This document shows, piece by piece, positions 28,399 through 38,785 of a stretch of DNA of 64,000 bases. The notes below the pieces were generated by a model. The model had not been told where the DNA came from, searched no databases, and saw nothing but the letters and a program-made list of their open reading frames with translations. Positions within the stretch are counted from its first letter, which is position 1, and the number at the start of each line of letters is the position of its first letter. The position numbers and the translations under genes are program-made. The stretch is from assembly GCF_008830365.1 (NCBI RefSeq), contig NZ_WBKI01000005.1, positions 124,001-188,000 of the forward strand, read 5' to 3'. Source of the DNA: Serratia proteamaculans (GTDB lineage: Bacteria; Pseudomonadota; Gammaproteobacteria; Enterobacterales; Enterobacteriaceae).

Positions 28399-29137
28399 TA
28401 GCTAAGAACTGCTGGTACTGTTTGGATTGTGGAAAACTTCGCGATAACTGCTTGCCATAACGTTGCACGCTATCTTGGCGCCCGGCTAACGCGGCGAAAC
28501 GAATCTGTAACCATAAGCTGTCGGCGCTAGCCGGCAGAACATGTTGATAACTATCGAGTAAAAGTTGCGACTGCGCGCGCTTCCCTTCTCCAAATTGCTT
28601 TTCTGCCTCCACTAACAGTGGAGTGCCTTTGTCCGGATCGATCTTCATCGCACGCGTTAACAAGGTACGTGCTTCATCGTTCTGTCCGGCCTTGAGAAAA
28701 CAGTAACCTGCGTTTTCCAGGCTGTCGGCAACCTGACCGTAATCCGGTGCTACTGCCGCAGCGCTAAACTGCTGTTGTGCCGGTACATACTGCCCTAAAC
28801 TGCAAAGAAACGCACCGTAATTATTCAGCACGGTGCCATTGCCAGGTGCAAGTTTGAGCGCTTGCTGATAACGCTGTTCGGCCGCGCTATTTTCACCCAT
28901 CCGCTGCTCATAGAGTGCCATGCCCAATTGGGTACGGTAATCCTGTGGGGCAGCTTCCGCCGCCTTCTCCAGATTCTGTCGCGCGGCAGGTAAATCGCCC
29001 TGCTTCAGATATTCCAGACCCAGTTGCAAACGCGTTTGGCCCGCTTGTGACTGCGCGTCTTTTTCTTCCGGTGTTGAACCGGAACAGCCCGCCAGTAAAC
29101 CGGCTGCCAGCAACATCCCCCACAGAGTCAGCTTCAT
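28388..29137 (-). CDS. pilW: Type IV pilus biogenesis/stability lipoprotein PilW (PilF)
   Basis: An outer-membrane lipoprotein with a signal peptide and lipobox LLAGC, followed by tandem TPR repeats (for example [21 protein letters not shown]). In other bacteria it helps assemble the PilQ secretin. The neighbourhood rlmN-pilW-rodZ-ispG is conserved in Enterobacteria. I choose ATG 29137, where [10 protein letters not shown] makes a clean signal peptide. GTG 29167 and ATG 29149 are also in frame, but neither has a well-spaced ribosome site. The AAGGA lies about 12 bases before the chosen ATG. Confidence 0.88.
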   Translation of the reverse strand: MKLTLWGMLLAAGLLAGCSGSTPEEKDAQSQAGQTRLQLGLEYLKQGDLPAARQNLEKAAEAAPQDYRTQLGMALYEQRMGENSAAEQRYQQALKLAPGNGTVLNNYGAFLCSLGQYVPAQQQFSAAAVAPDYGQVADSLENAGYCFLKAGQNDEARTLLTRAMKIDPDKGTPLLVEAEKQFGEGKRAQSQLLLDSYQHVLPASADSLWLQIRFAALAGRQDSVQRYGKQLSRSFPQSKQYQQFLANEY

Positions 29138-29224
29138 GCCTGCATTCATTTCCTTGTCTGATGTCACCTTACAATCTGTTGATATAACAGATTGTAAGAT
29201 AACGAAAAAATCATGCTATAGGGT

Positions 29225-30421
29225 TCAGACCGCACGTACGGAGATAGGTTCCCCGGCCATTTTCTTTTTCAGGGTACGCTTGGTACGGTCGATCACTTCA
29301 CCCGCGAGTTGCCCGCAGGCGGCATCGATATCATCACCACGGGTTTTACGAACAATAGTCGTAAAGCCGTATTCCATCAACACTTTGGAAAAACGATCCA
29401 CCCGGCTGTTGGAACTGCGGCCGTAAGGTGCCCCCGGGAACGGGTTCCATGGGATCAGGTTGATCTTGCATGGCGTATCTTTCAGGACTTCAGCCAACTG
29501 GTGCGCATCGTCGGTGCTGTCATTGATATGGTCCAGCATCACGTACTCGACCGTGACCCGCCCCTGGTTGGCATTGGATTTTGCCAGGTAGCGGCGCACC
29601 GCAGCCAGGAAGGTTTCGATGTTGTATTTACGGTTGATCGGCACGATATCATCACGGATCTTGTCGTTCGGCGCATGCAGCGAAATTGCCAGCGCAACGT
29701 CGATCATATCGCCCAACTTGTCCAGCGCCGGCACCACACCGGAGGTAGACAGGGTCACACGACGCTTGGACAGGCCAAAACCGAAGTCGTCCAGCATGAT
29801 TTCCATCGCCGGTACCACATTGCTCAGGTTGAGCAGCGGCTCACCCATGCCCATCATCACCACGTTGGTGATCGGGCGTTCGCCGGTGACTTTCAGTGCA
29901 CCGATGATTTTCGCCGCACGCCACACCTGGCCAATGATTTCCGACACGCGCAGGTTGCGGTTAAAGCCTTGCTGGGCGGTCGAACAGAATTTGCATTCCA
30001 GTGCACAACCCACCTGGGAAGAAACACACAGGGTCGCACGGTCGCCGTCCGGGATATACACGGTTTCGACCTGCTGATCGCCCACTTTGATCGCCCATTT
30101 AATGGTGCCATCGGCTGAGCGTTGTTCTTCCGCCACTTCTGGCGCACGGATCTCGGCGACGCTCTGCAATTTATTGCGCAGGACCTTGTTGATGTCGGTC
30201 ATCTGCTCAAAATCATCGCAGCAATAGTGGTACATCCACTTCATCACCTGATCGGCACGGAAGGGTTTCTCGCCCATTTTGGCGAAGAACTCACGTAATT
30301 GCTGACGGTTTAAATCCAGCAGGTTAATTTTGGCCACAGCCGGTTGTTCCGCGTTAACGGATTGAGTAGTCAGCGAATTATTTTCAGACACGATGTGCTC
30401 GGACGTGATGGGTTCTAACAT
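29225..30421 (-). CDS. rlmN: Dual-specificity 23S rRNA/tRNA m2A methyltransferase RlmN
   Basis: A 398-residue radical-SAM enzyme that methylates A2503 of 23S rRNA and A37 of some tRNAs. The cluster motif CxxxCxxC is visible as CALECKFC near 136-143, with the methyl-carrying Cys in the C-terminal [29 protein letters not shown] is the family's N-terminal sequence. Compared with E. coli (384) the N-terminus is longer by a poorly conserved stretch, so the true start may be slightly internal. Confidence 0.96.
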   Translation of the reverse strand: MLEPITSEHIVSENNSLTTQSVNAEQPAVAKINLLDLNRQQLREFFAKMGEKPFRADQVMKWMYHYCCDDFEQMTDINKVLRNKLQSVAEIRAPEVAEEQRSADGTIKWAIKVGDQQVETVYIPDGDRATLCVSSQVGCALECKFCSTAQQGFNRNLRVSEIIGQVWRAAKIIGALKVTGERPITNVVMMGMGEPLLNLSNVVPAMEIMLDDFGFGLSKRRVTLSTSGVVPALDKLGDMIDVALAISLHAPNDKIRDDIVPINRKYNIETFLAAVRRYLAKSNANQGRVTVEYVMLDHINDSTDDAHQLAEVLKDTPCKINLIPWNPFPGAPYGRSSNSRVDRFSKVLMEYGFTTIVRKTRGDDIDAACGQLAGEVIDRTKRTLKKKMAGEPISVRAV

Positions 30422-30512
30422 AATTGATCTCTGGCCTCGTTGTTACACGTTACGGCGCGAAAGAGTGGAAAGTAAGTGCGTCGTTCAACCCGCATCAATT
30501 GCGGTGACGGCG

Positions 30513-30554
30513 CTAAAAAGCGCGCCCCTGACAAGAAGCCTTATCAGGGGCGCG
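30513..30554 (-). terminator. Terminator of ndk
   Basis: CGCGCCCCTGA (30521-30531) pairs perfectly with TCAGGGGCGCG (30544-30554). On the minus strand it is followed by CTTTTTAG. It lies about 100 bases after the ndk stop. Confidence 0.75.
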
Positions 30555-30651
30555 GCATTGTACAAATTTTAGTAGCAGCTTTCCACGTCTGAAAGGCATT
30601 CAGGGCATTTTTATTGTTTCAGCCGGTGAATGCCGTGTTCGGACGGGTATA

Positions 30652-31077
30652 TTAACGTGAGCAGATTTCGCTTTCGTTAAAGAAATACGCGATTTCGCGC
30701 TGTGCAGATTCTACTGCATCAGAACCGTGAACGGCGTTGGCAGTGAAGCTGTCCGCGTAGTCAGCACGCAGGGTGCCGGCCAGTGCGTTATCTGGGTTGG
30801 TCGCGCCCATGATGTCACGGTTGCGCTGTACTGCGTTTTCCGCTTCCAGAACCTGAACCACGATCGGGCCAGAGGTCATGAACTCAACCAGGCCATCGAA
30901 GAATGGGCGGCCTTTGTGCTCAGCGTAGAAGCCTTCAGCTTGTTCGCGAGTCAGACGCAGCATTTTGGATGCGATGATTTTGAAACCGGCACGCTCAAAG
31001 CGAGCATAGATTGCGCCGATGTCGTTGTTAGCTACAGCGTTTGGTTTAATGATGGAAAAGGTACGTTCTACGGTCAT
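30652..31077 (-). CDS. ndk: Nucleoside diphosphate kinase
   Basis: A 141-residue enzyme that exchanges the gamma phosphate among NTPs and NDPs. The start is [14 protein letters not shown], with RADYAD and the phosphorylated His in [12 protein letters not shown] near 116. Full length against E. coli (143). Monocistronic by position, with about 180 bases to pbpC's stop and its own terminator. Confidence 0.98.
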   Translation of the reverse strand: MTVERTFSIIKPNAVANNDIGAIYARFERAGFKIIASKMLRLTREQAEGFYAEHKGRPFFDGLVEFMTSGPIVVQVLEAENAVQRNRDIMGATNPDNALAGTLRADYADSFTANAVHGSDAVESAQREIAYFFNESEICSR

Positions 31078-31258
31078 GATGGCCTCTGTATAGCTTCCAA
31101 AACAGGCCGGTCTGTAAACAGGGTGCCGGCCTTCTCAAGTGGCGCAGATTATATGTGCGCCGGTAACGCTTGCCTACGGGAAAAACAACATTTCATTAAA
31201 AAATCATTATCTTTATTCTTCACTTTGCGGCCCAGAGCACAGGTTATGAAAACTTAAC

Positions 31259-33583
31259 TTAATCGAGGCTAAATTCGCGCACGGCCACCTGACCGCTCTC
31301 ATCCAGCACGCTGAGCTGATAGCGACCAGGTTGGGTCAGCGTCTGCAACAGCGACTCCCCTTCCCCCACCAGTTGGCCGTTGAGGAACCACCAGCGCTGT
31401 CCGCCGCCGCCCTGGGCGCTGACCCGCAAATCAAGCGCATTGTTGCCAGGCAGGCGACGCAGTATCGCGCCGTCACGCACGCCCAACATCAACAACGGCG
31501 GAGCTTCTTGTTGCTGCAACGGCGGGCACTGTGGATCGATAGCCGGCAAGCGCTGAGCACGGCGCTCCGCCGCAGGCAACCAGGGCTCCAGCGGCGTTGG
31601 CCACAGTGCCAGCCGACGCGGCGCCGCCCCCGGACAATCCGCCGCCACCCGCAATCCACGCGCGTTCAACCACGTCAGCGGTTGACTACCCAGCAGGCTT
31701 TCCTGGCCCGGCGCGGACAGCGTCGGCGGGATAGTCCCGTCGAGGATCCAGCTCAGACGCCGTTGGCGGCAATTGCTGTCCCCCGCCGGAAGCGGCTGAC
31801 CGCCCGGCCAGCAAATCACTGCACGGCTGACGCCAGCGGGGCGCGGATCGGCCGGAATGCCTTCCCCACGCTGGCGTAAAGAGGTCAGCAACAGGTTGTT
31901 GACCTGATTCAGCAGAGGCACCGCCGTGGCGAAGCCGAACTGGCCGGCCACCGGCGTGCCGTCTGGTCGGCCCACCCAAATCCCCATCGTGTAGCGGGCA
32001 TTAACGCCAATCGCCCAGGCGTCGCGGTAACCGTAACTGGTGCCCGTCTTCCACGCCAACGGCACGCTGGCGGGCAATGCATCATCCGGTAGCGGGCGCG
32101 CCTCTCCCGCCAATATTCGCCGCACAATCCAGGCGGCACCCGGCGACATGAACTGGCGATCGTAAATCCCTTGCTGAGGCGTAAAGCGCAGCGGTGCCAC
32201 CCGGCCCTGACGAGCCAGCGCGCTGAATCCGGCCACCAACTGATCCAACCGGGCTCCGGCCCCGCCCAGGATCAGCGCCAGGCTGGGTTCGGCGTGCGCC
32301 GGCAGCCGCAGTTCAACCCCCACGTTACGGAGATTGGCGGCAAAGCGCTTCGGCCCGTAGGCCTCCAGCAACTGTACTGCCGGCAGGTTAAGCGAACGCG
32401 ACAACGCTTCACTGGCGCTGACCGGGCCGTGGAAACCGGTATCGAAATTGCCGGGCCGATAATCCCCAAAACGGCGCGGTACGTCTTGCAACAGCGATTC
32501 GGCGTGGATCAGGCCATCGTCCAGCGCCAGCCCATACAAGAAGGGTTTTAGCGTCGAGCCCGGCGATCGCCAGGCGGCTACCATGTCGACATGGCCAAAA
32601 CGGCTGTTATCGTTCAAATCCAACGATCCCAGATAGGCGCGTACCTTCATATTGGTGTGATCAACCACCAATACGCCAACCGAGGTTTTTTCCGGCAGTT
32701 GACTCTTCCAGCCGCGAGCCAGTTCTTCCAGCCGCCGCTGCAAGGTAGCGTCCAGCGTGGTGGTCACCACCTGGCTACGATTGCCCTGTGTCATGCGCCT
32801 TGCCAGTAACGGGGCCAACTGCGGTACCTGGCGCGGGGCCAACCACAACGCTTCCTGCCGGATTTCGGCCACCTGTGGTGCCGGCCAAACCTGATAATAC
32901 GCCAGGCGTTCCAGCACCTTGTCACGCGCAGCCTGCGCCCGTTCCGGGTAGCGGTCCGGCCGCAAACGGCTGGGAGCCTGCGGCAACACGGCCAGCAACG
33001 CCGCCTCACCACGCGTCAGCGCAGAAGGCGGTTTGCCCAGATAAGTCCAGCTGGCCGCGCCAATCCCCTGTAGCGTGCCGCCGTAAGGTGCCCGGTTAAG
33101 GTAGATTTCAAGGATTTGATCCTTCGACAGATGCCATTCCAACTGGGCGGTACGCCACACCTGGCGCAATTTCCCCCCCAGCGTGCGGGGATGGGGATCT
33201 ATCAGGCGCGCCACCTGCATCGACAGCGTGCTGCCGCCGGAAACAATCTGCCCGTTACGCAGGTCTTGCCAGGCGGCGCGGGCCAGCGACAATGGATTGA
33301 TGCCGGGGTGCCGATAAAACCAACGGTCTTCATAGGTCAGCAGCGCCTGCAAATAATAGGGCGAGACCTGCTGCAGACTGACCGGATAGCGCCATACGCC
33401 GTCACTGTCCGCATAGCGCCACAGCGGGGTACCGTCTTCCGCCACCACCACGCGCGCCATCTCGGCATCTTTCAGCGGCAACGGCCACAGCCGGTCCGCC
33501 AACCACAGTAAAACGGGCGGCAGCAAAATAGCCAGCAGCCAGATGGCTGCCCGGCGACGTAAATGAGTAAGAAGTCGATTCAT
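31259..33583 (-). CDS. pbpC: Penicillin-binding protein 1C
   Basis: A ~774-residue periplasmic class A PBP with an N-terminal membrane anchor (AAIWLLAILLPPVLLWLAD). The glycosyltransferase domain shows EDRWFYRHPGINP and GGSTLSMQVARL; the transpeptidase has the SxxK serine in SPGSTLKPFLYG, SRSLNLP and the KTG-type WKTGTSYG. A C-terminal BiPBP_C beta domain completes it. In E. coli PbpC activity is low and it pairs functionally with YfhM. I start at ATG 33583 (MNRLLTHLRRR); an in-frame GTG 30 bases upstream lies inside a strong hairpin. Confidence 0.92.
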   Translation of the reverse strand: MNRLLTHLRRRAAIWLLAILLPPVLLWLADRLWPLPLKDAEMARVVVAEDGTPLWRYADSDGVWRYPVSLQQVSPYYLQALLTYEDRWFYRHPGINPLSLARAAWQDLRNGQIVSGGSTLSMQVARLIDPHPRTLGGKLRQVWRTAQLEWHLSKDQILEIYLNRAPYGGTLQGIGAASWTYLGKPPSALTRGEAALLAVLPQAPSRLRPDRYPERAQAARDKVLERLAYYQVWPAPQVAEIRQEALWLAPRQVPQLAPLLARRMTQGNRSQVVTTTLDATLQRRLEELARGWKSQLPEKTSVGVLVVDHTNMKVRAYLGSLDLNDNSRFGHVDMVAAWRSPGSTLKPFLYGLALDDGLIHAESLLQDVPRRFGDYRPGNFDTGFHGPVSASEALSRSLNLPAVQLLEAYGPKRFAANLRNVGVELRLPAHAEPSLALILGGAGARLDQLVAGFSALARQGRVAPLRFTPQQGIYDRQFMSPGAAWIVRRILAGEARPLPDDALPASVPLAWKTGTSYGYRDAWAIGVNARYTMGIWVGRPDGTPVAGQFGFATAVPLLNQVNNLLLTSLRQRGEGIPADPRPAGVSRAVICWPGGQPLPAGDSNCRQRRLSWILDGTIPPTLSAPGQESLLGSQPLTWLNARGLRVAADCPGAAPRRLALWPTPLEPWLPAAERRAQRLPAIDPQCPPLQQQEAPPLLMLGVRDGAILRRLPGNNALDLRVSAQGGGGQRWWFLNGQLVGEGESLLQTLTQPGRYQLSVLDESGQVAVREFSLD

Positions 33584-33599
33584 CAGGAAGGTATCACCC

Positions 33600-33640
33600 C
33601 TTTGCCCCGCCACCGGCTAAATCACCGGTGCGGGGCAAAG
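33600..33640. repeat. Long hairpin between yfhM and pbpC
   Basis: CTTTGCCCCGC (33600-33610) pairs perfectly with GCGGGGCAAAG (33630-33640), with a further ACCGG/CCGGT inner stem. No T-run follows in either direction, so it is not a plain terminator. It sits just before pbpC's ribosome region and may stop RNase decay or tune PbpC translation within a yfhM-pbpC transcript. Confidence 0.55.
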
Positions 33641-33644
33641 AGGA

Positions 33645-36600
33645 TCATTTGGCGATTTCAAGCCGTTGCGGTGTCGCACCCAGCGCACGCCAGGCTGGCA
33701 CATACATTGACTCAACCTGCGGCGCAGGCACCAAATAGGTACCCGGAGTGACTGCGCGCGCCAGATACAGCAGCGTGGTATGACGGTAGCCGTCGATATT
33801 CACCGCCGCCACGTAGCGATCGTCACGGAACTCCTGATGTTTGATGTCAGCCTGCTGCATGTCTTGCAGCAATTCGGTCACGCTACTGGCGCTTTCGCCC
33901 AGGCTGGCACTGCTGTCCCCCAGGTTCTGGTTTTCCAGCTCCAGCCCGGCCGGCAGCAGATCCACCACCAGCGCGTCCGGTACCTGATTGTCGGCCCAGA
34001 CATCCAGGTGCACCAGGATCAGCTGGCCGCTTTTCAGTTGGGTCAGATCCACCGGCTTACCATCCAGCCCCAGGAATTCACGGCGGATGTTCAGCACGTT
34101 GCTCTGCGGCTGCGGTGCCTGTTGCGGATAGCCCACCAGATCAACCCGGCTGTACAGCGTGCCGCTGCCGGTATTGGTGAGCTGCAACCCAGCCGCCAAC
34201 TGTTCAGCGGATAGGTTTTGCGTCAACGCCTGACTACCGGACAGCGTCTTGCCCTGCGCCGTTTGCGCCTGCCATGGTGTTTCAGCACTGCCGATCAGGT
34301 TACGCGCAGCCAGGAACAGGGCATTGCTCTCCTGCGTAGACAGATAACGTTCGCCGTTGAGACGCTCAGACAGCGTCAGCAAGCGCTGGTCACGCTCGGC
34401 CGGCAGCAGATTATTTTCGGTCAACAGCGCCAGGATCATCGCGTCATCACGCAGCGGGCTGCCGTAATCTTCCAGCCAGTAATCTTTGGCATTGCGCTGT
34501 GTCGTCAGCCCTTGCTCAATCGCCTGATTGGCACGCGGCATATCCCCCATCAACTTCAACGCCACCCCAAGCTGCACCAACGGCAAGCCTGAACGGGCAT
34601 CGGCACGACGCTCAAACAGCTGTCGCAATGCCCCAAGCGGTGCCTGCTGCTGACGTGCCAGCACCAACCCTGCATAGGCCTGCACGGCAAAACGGGTGTG
34701 GTCCGGGTACTGGGTGGAGGCAACGTCGATCTGACTGCGATCCTGCAAATAACGCTGCAGACGGTTGTTGGCAGCCGTCAGGGCATCCGCCGGTACGCTG
34801 TAGTTCTGCTCACTGGCACGGAACAGGAAGTCCGTGGCATAGGCCGTTAACCAGAACTCTTCCTGACTGTCGCGATTCCACAAGCCAAAACCGCCGTTAT
34901 AGCGCTGCATGCTGAGCAGGTGCTCAATGCCAACGTCGATACTGTTGCGGCGGCTTGCATCGCTGCCGGATTTGATCCCCAGCGCGCTAAGCTGCGCCCG
35001 GTTGGTGTACAGCGACGGGTAAAGCCCGCTGGTGGTCTGTTCCAGACAGCCGTAAGGATAGGCGTACAGCTCGCTGATATAGCGCGCCAGGTTGATTGGC
35101 GGACGGCTGGTCAACAGCAGTTGCCCTTCGGTCGTCGTCTGCACCAGCCCGGCGGCGGCATCTGCCGGCAAACCCCAGCTTTCACCGGCGTGGATCACGC
35201 TGGCAAACTGGCGGGTCTGCGCCGGATAAGCCGGTCGCACGCCAATCTTCCAACTGTTCTGATAGTCTTTGAGCGTTTCCCCCGGCAGCACCAGGCCGCT
35301 GACGGTCAGCGCAACTTCACCCTGACCAAAGCCCGCCAGCGCCTGCACCGGGATCTGCAGCATGGTGCGCTCGCCGTTGGCCAGGCTGACCTGTTGTTCA
35401 GCAGCGCCCTGCAGCGCCACTAACCCGCTGGAAGCCAGTTTCACCGTTAATGTCTGCGGCTGTCCCGACAGGTTGCTGACATCCAGCGCCAATTGGGTAC
35501 TGTCGCCCCCAGCCAGGAAGCGCGGTGTCGCCAACTCCGCGACTACCGGTGCGGCAACAACGGTCTTGCCCTCCGCCTTGCCGAAGTCTTCATTACTCCA
35601 CGCCTGCGCCATCAGTCGCAGTTCGCCGTTGAAGTCCGGAATGGCAATCTGAATTTCGCCTTCGCCATTGGCATCCAACTTAACCGGCTGCGCTTGCTGG
35701 GCCACAATAGTGACTGCGGTGATCGGTTTTTTACCGCCGCGCGACAAGGCATCTTCGTCATCGCCGTCACCGCCGTAACGCAGGTTAGCCAAACGTCCTT
35801 TGCCTTCAATCAATTGACCGTACACATCGTACTGATCGGCACTGTAGCGTTTGCGGCCAAAGAAGGCCTGATACGGATCCGGCGTTGCGTAGTCGGTGAT
35901 ATTGAGGATGCCGCTGTCCACCGCGGAAAGCAGCACGTTGATTTGCTGTGGCGGTTTACCACTGCTGTGGGCGGCCTTCACTTTCACCGTCAGCATTTGG
36001 TTCGGCCGCATACGCTGCGGCGCGTCCAGCGACAGTGCCAGTTTGCGCCCTTCATCCACCAGCGGCAGATGCAACAGCCCTACCGCCCGTTTCGGCGTCG
36101 ACTGCTGTTGCTTATCTCCCGGCCGGATCACCAATGCGCTGAGGTACAGATCGTGGCGTTTCCACTCCTGATTGATCGGCACCTCGACATCAACGCCCTT
36201 GGCCGGCACGTCCAGTTCCTGCCACCACAGCGGGCCATCGCTGGACTCCACCAGCAGATAGCCCTTGCCGGCGGCCGGTGCTTCGATATGCAGTTTCACT
36301 TTTTCGCCCGGTTGGTAGGCCGGTTTGTCCAGCTTCAGCTTCACCTGGTCCGGACGCACGGCGCCGCTGCCATTGGTGTTGTCCTGCCAACTGTAACCCG
36401 CCCAGAAACGCAGGCTGCTGATCAGATTGCTCTGTGGATCCACCACCTCAATGCGGTATGCGCCCCACTCCACCGGGAAACTGACCTTGGCACTGCCGTC
36501 GGCGGCGATATCGATAGTCTGTTCCGCCAGTGGCAGATCTTTTTTGTCGTACAACGACTGCCAGCCTTCGCCTTCTGACCACTGCCAGTAGTAGTCGCGG

Positions 36601-38636
36601 CGCTCACGCACCAGACGGGCCTTCAGCCCGCTGACCGCCAATTTCTCACCGGCGGCATTGGCGTAGACAATATCAAACCCGGCCTGGGTGTTTTCATCCA
36701 CCACCGGCTGGGCCTGATAACTGTCGCTGCGGTAATCATAAATCTGTTGTTTGCTGAACAATGGCCGAATGCCGGGCAGTGCATCGGCTGGCCAGATCGC
36801 CTGTTCGGCGCGGCGCGTCACCGGGCGGCCACCGGACTCCAGCAGGCTGGCCTGCAGAATGGCCTTCAACGGGGACTTCACTTCAGCCCAACTGCTGTCT
36901 ACTGCCACCTGCGCCTTACCGGCGTTATCCAGTGCCTGATCGAATTCATCCATATTGCGCGACAGGCTTTCTTCCGTCACCGAACCGAACTCATAGCCCG
37001 GCAGGCTGCTGACCGCCTCACGCTGTGGTCGCAGGAACACCTGTCCCTGAAGACGGTTACCCGAGGCAGGAGCACCGTAGAGATAGCGACCGCTGACGTC
37101 GAACACCAGCTGTGCGTCAGGGCGCTGCGGGGTTTTCTCAGCGGTGATGTCGAGCGCCATACGTTCCGGTAAAAAGTCTTCGACCTTGAAGCTGTACAAC
37201 CGTGGCTGGTTATCGCCCAGGTTGAAACGCAGTGACCAGTTACCGGTCGGCCCGCCTTCGGGAATGGAATACTGATATTGATACAGGCCGTCCTGTGGCT
37301 GCCAGACAAAGCTGCGCGCCACCTGATCGTCCGGCTTGACGATATCTACCTTCACCGGCTGGGCCGGTAACGGCTTGCCGTCGGCGTCACGCAGCAGACC
37401 GTTAACGATCAGCGTTTCGCCAGGACGGTACAAATCACGTGGGCCGAAGGCGAAAAATTGCTTGCTGTAGCCTTCCGGCCCGGCAATATCGAACTCAGCC
37501 AAATCCAGCGCCGGCGTCGCGAGGTCGATCATGCTGGTCTGACCCTGCTGGGTAGCCAGCAACAACCGTGCCTTGGCGCTTTTCGCTAACTGGGCATGGC
37601 CCTGCTTATCGGTGGTGCCCTGGGTCAGCGTTTGGCCTTTTTCATCCAGCAGGCGCAGTTCCACCGCGCCCAATGCCGCGCCGCCATCCAGCGCCTGGGT
37701 AAACACATCCAGACGATCGTGATAGCTGTGCAGTGAAACTCCGATATCACTGAGGGTGAACAGGGTCGCCGGGTTGGTGTAGCCGTAATGCCCGGCCTGT
37801 TGCATCACCGCCAGGTAAACCCCCGGCTGCTGCAGTGCCTCGATGCTACTCAACGGCAGCAGCAGGCGTTCGCGGGTATTGCGTTGCGGATTGAGATCAA
37901 AACGGCCGCTGTAGACCAGGTCGGCCATTTTCAGCAGTTCTTCCGATTCCCAACTGGAAAGCGAATTGCGGTACTCCCAGTTGGCCAGGAATGCCGGTAA
38001 GGCATCGATCTTCACCCGGAAGAAGTTAACGTCGACGTTATCGACGTTGAGCGCCATCACCGGTAACCCCTGCGCCAGCTTGGTTGGCAGCAGTGAGCCT
38101 TTGCCGGCAAAGCCGACGCTCGGTTTGATGTCGCGGGTGGTAATTGTCTGTTGTTGCTGTTTACCCAGTTCGGCACCGTTGACCGCTTTCAGGCCACTCT
38201 CAAGGGTCAGTACCACTTTGCGGTTAGGCTGCAGATGGCGTAACCGCAACTCCATCAAATTATCTGACAGCTCCCAGGCACCGTCGATTTTACCGCTGAC
38301 GCTGTCGACCAGATGGGCTCGCGCGGCGAAATCCTGATTCGGATCCAGCGGCAAAGAAAACGTCAGCACCATGGCACTGGCGCCGTCGAGTTGCAGTTCG
38401 GCGGCATCAAGCAGCGTTAAGGGTTTCCCAGCGTCGCGTTTTGCCAACGCTGCCAGCGCGGCGGCATCCGGCCGCTTGGCCTGCGTGACGCTGCTGGCCT
38501 GAGCATCGGCTTGCGCCGCGGTTGAGGTTTGACCGTTGTCATCACAGGCAGCCAGCAGTAGCAGGCCCCCCACCAATACGATCCCCTGACAAAGCTTCTT
38601 GCCTGATGCAAATGCCCCTGAACGGCATGGTTTCAT
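33645..38636 (-). CDS. yfhM: Periplasmic alpha-2-macroglobulin family lipoprotein YfhM
   Basis: A 1663-residue bacterial alpha-2-macroglobulin, thought to trap periplasmic proteases that enter the cell. The signal peptide ends in the lipobox LLLAACDD, so it is lipid-anchored. Multiple macroglobulin beta domains follow. The thioester motif YGCLEQTTSG lies near residue 1195, so this is a thioester-active type. The neighbour pbpC, just after it, is the usual partner for peptidoglycan repair. Length and order agree with E. coli YfhM (1653). Confidence 0.95.
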   Translation of the reverse strand: MKPCRSGAFASGKKLCQGIVLVGGLLLLAACDDNGQTSTAAQADAQASSVTQAKRPDAAALAALAKRDAGKPLTLLDAAELQLDGASAMVLTFSLPLDPNQDFAARAHLVDSVSGKIDGAWELSDNLMELRLRHLQPNRKVVLTLESGLKAVNGAELGKQQQQTITTRDIKPSVGFAGKGSLLPTKLAQGLPVMALNVDNVDVNFFRVKIDALPAFLANWEYRNSLSSWESEELLKMADLVYSGRFDLNPQRNTRERLLLPLSSIEALQQPGVYLAVMQQAGHYGYTNPATLFTLSDIGVSLHSYHDRLDVFTQALDGGAALGAVELRLLDEKGQTLTQGTTDKQGHAQLAKSAKARLLLATQQGQTSMIDLATPALDLAEFDIAGPEGYSKQFFAFGPRDLYRPGETLIVNGLLRDADGKPLPAQPVKVDIVKPDDQVARSFVWQPQDGLYQYQYSIPEGGPTGNWSLRFNLGDNQPRLYSFKVEDFLPERMALDITAEKTPQRPDAQLVFDVSGRYLYGAPASGNRLQGQVFLRPQREAVSSLPGYEFGSVTEESLSRNMDEFDQALDNAGKAQVAVDSSWAEVKSPLKAILQASLLESGGRPVTRRAEQAIWPADALPGIRPLFSKQQIYDYRSDSYQAQPVVDENTQAGFDIVYANAAGEKLAVSGLKARLVRERRDYYWQWSEGEGWQSLYDKKDLPLAEQTIDIAADGSAKVSFPVEWGAYRIEVVDPQSNLISSLRFWAGYSWQDNTNGSGAVRPDQVKLKLDKPAYQPGEKVKLHIEAPAAGKGYLLVESSDGPLWWQELDVPAKGVDVEVPINQEWKRHDLYLSALVIRPGDKQQQSTPKRAVGLLHLPLVDEGRKLALSLDAPQRMRPNQMLTVKVKAAHSSGKPPQQINVLLSAVDSGILNITDYATPDPYQAFFGRKRYSADQYDVYGQLIEGKGRLANLRYGGDGDDEDALSRGGKKPITAVTIVAQQAQPVKLDANGEGEIQIAIPDFNGELRLMAQAWSNEDFGKAEGKTVVAAPVVAELATPRFLAGGDSTQLALDVSNLSGQPQTLTVKLASSGLVALQGAAEQQVSLANGERTMLQIPVQALAGFGQGEVALTVSGLVLPGETLKDYQNSWKIGVRPAYPAQTRQFASVIHAGESWGLPADAAAGLVQTTTEGQLLLTSRPPINLARYISELYAYPYGCLEQTTSGLYPSLYTNRAQLSALGIKSGSDASRRNSIDVGIEHLLSMQRYNGGFGLWNRDSQEEFWLTAYATDFLFRASEQNYSVPADALTAANNRLQRYLQDRSQIDVASTQYPDHTRFAVQAYAGLVLARQQQAPLGALRQLFERRADARSGLPLVQLGVALKLMGDMPRANQAIEQGLTTQRNAKDYWLEDYGSPLRDDAMILALLTENNLLPAERDQRLLTLSERLNGERYLSTQESNALFLAARNLIGSAETPWQAQTAQGKTLSGSQALTQNLSAEQLAAGLQLTNTGSGTLYSRVDLVGYPQQAPQPQSNVLNIRREFLGLDGKPVDLTQLKSGQLILVHLDVWADNQVPDALVVDLLPAGLELENQNLGDSSASLGESASSVTELLQDMQQADIKHQEFRDDRYVAAVNIDGYRHTTLLYLARAVTPGTYLVPAPQVESMYVPAWRALGATPQRLEIAK

Positions 38637-38785
38637 CGTTTAACTCCCTGGCAGCCTTTACGCAACGACACCCGTCGGCGCAATATCCGAATATGGATGA
38701 ATGATAGCAGCGCTGTTAGCATCAGACCCAGCTCAATTTTTCCCCGTCAACAGAAAGGGCAACCGAAGCCTGAGCAGGAGATGAT

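Noticed and set aside
35493-36578. 361-residue plus-strand frame opposite yfhM
   Set aside because: Antisense to an intact conserved gene, without recognisable motifs or a ribosome site.
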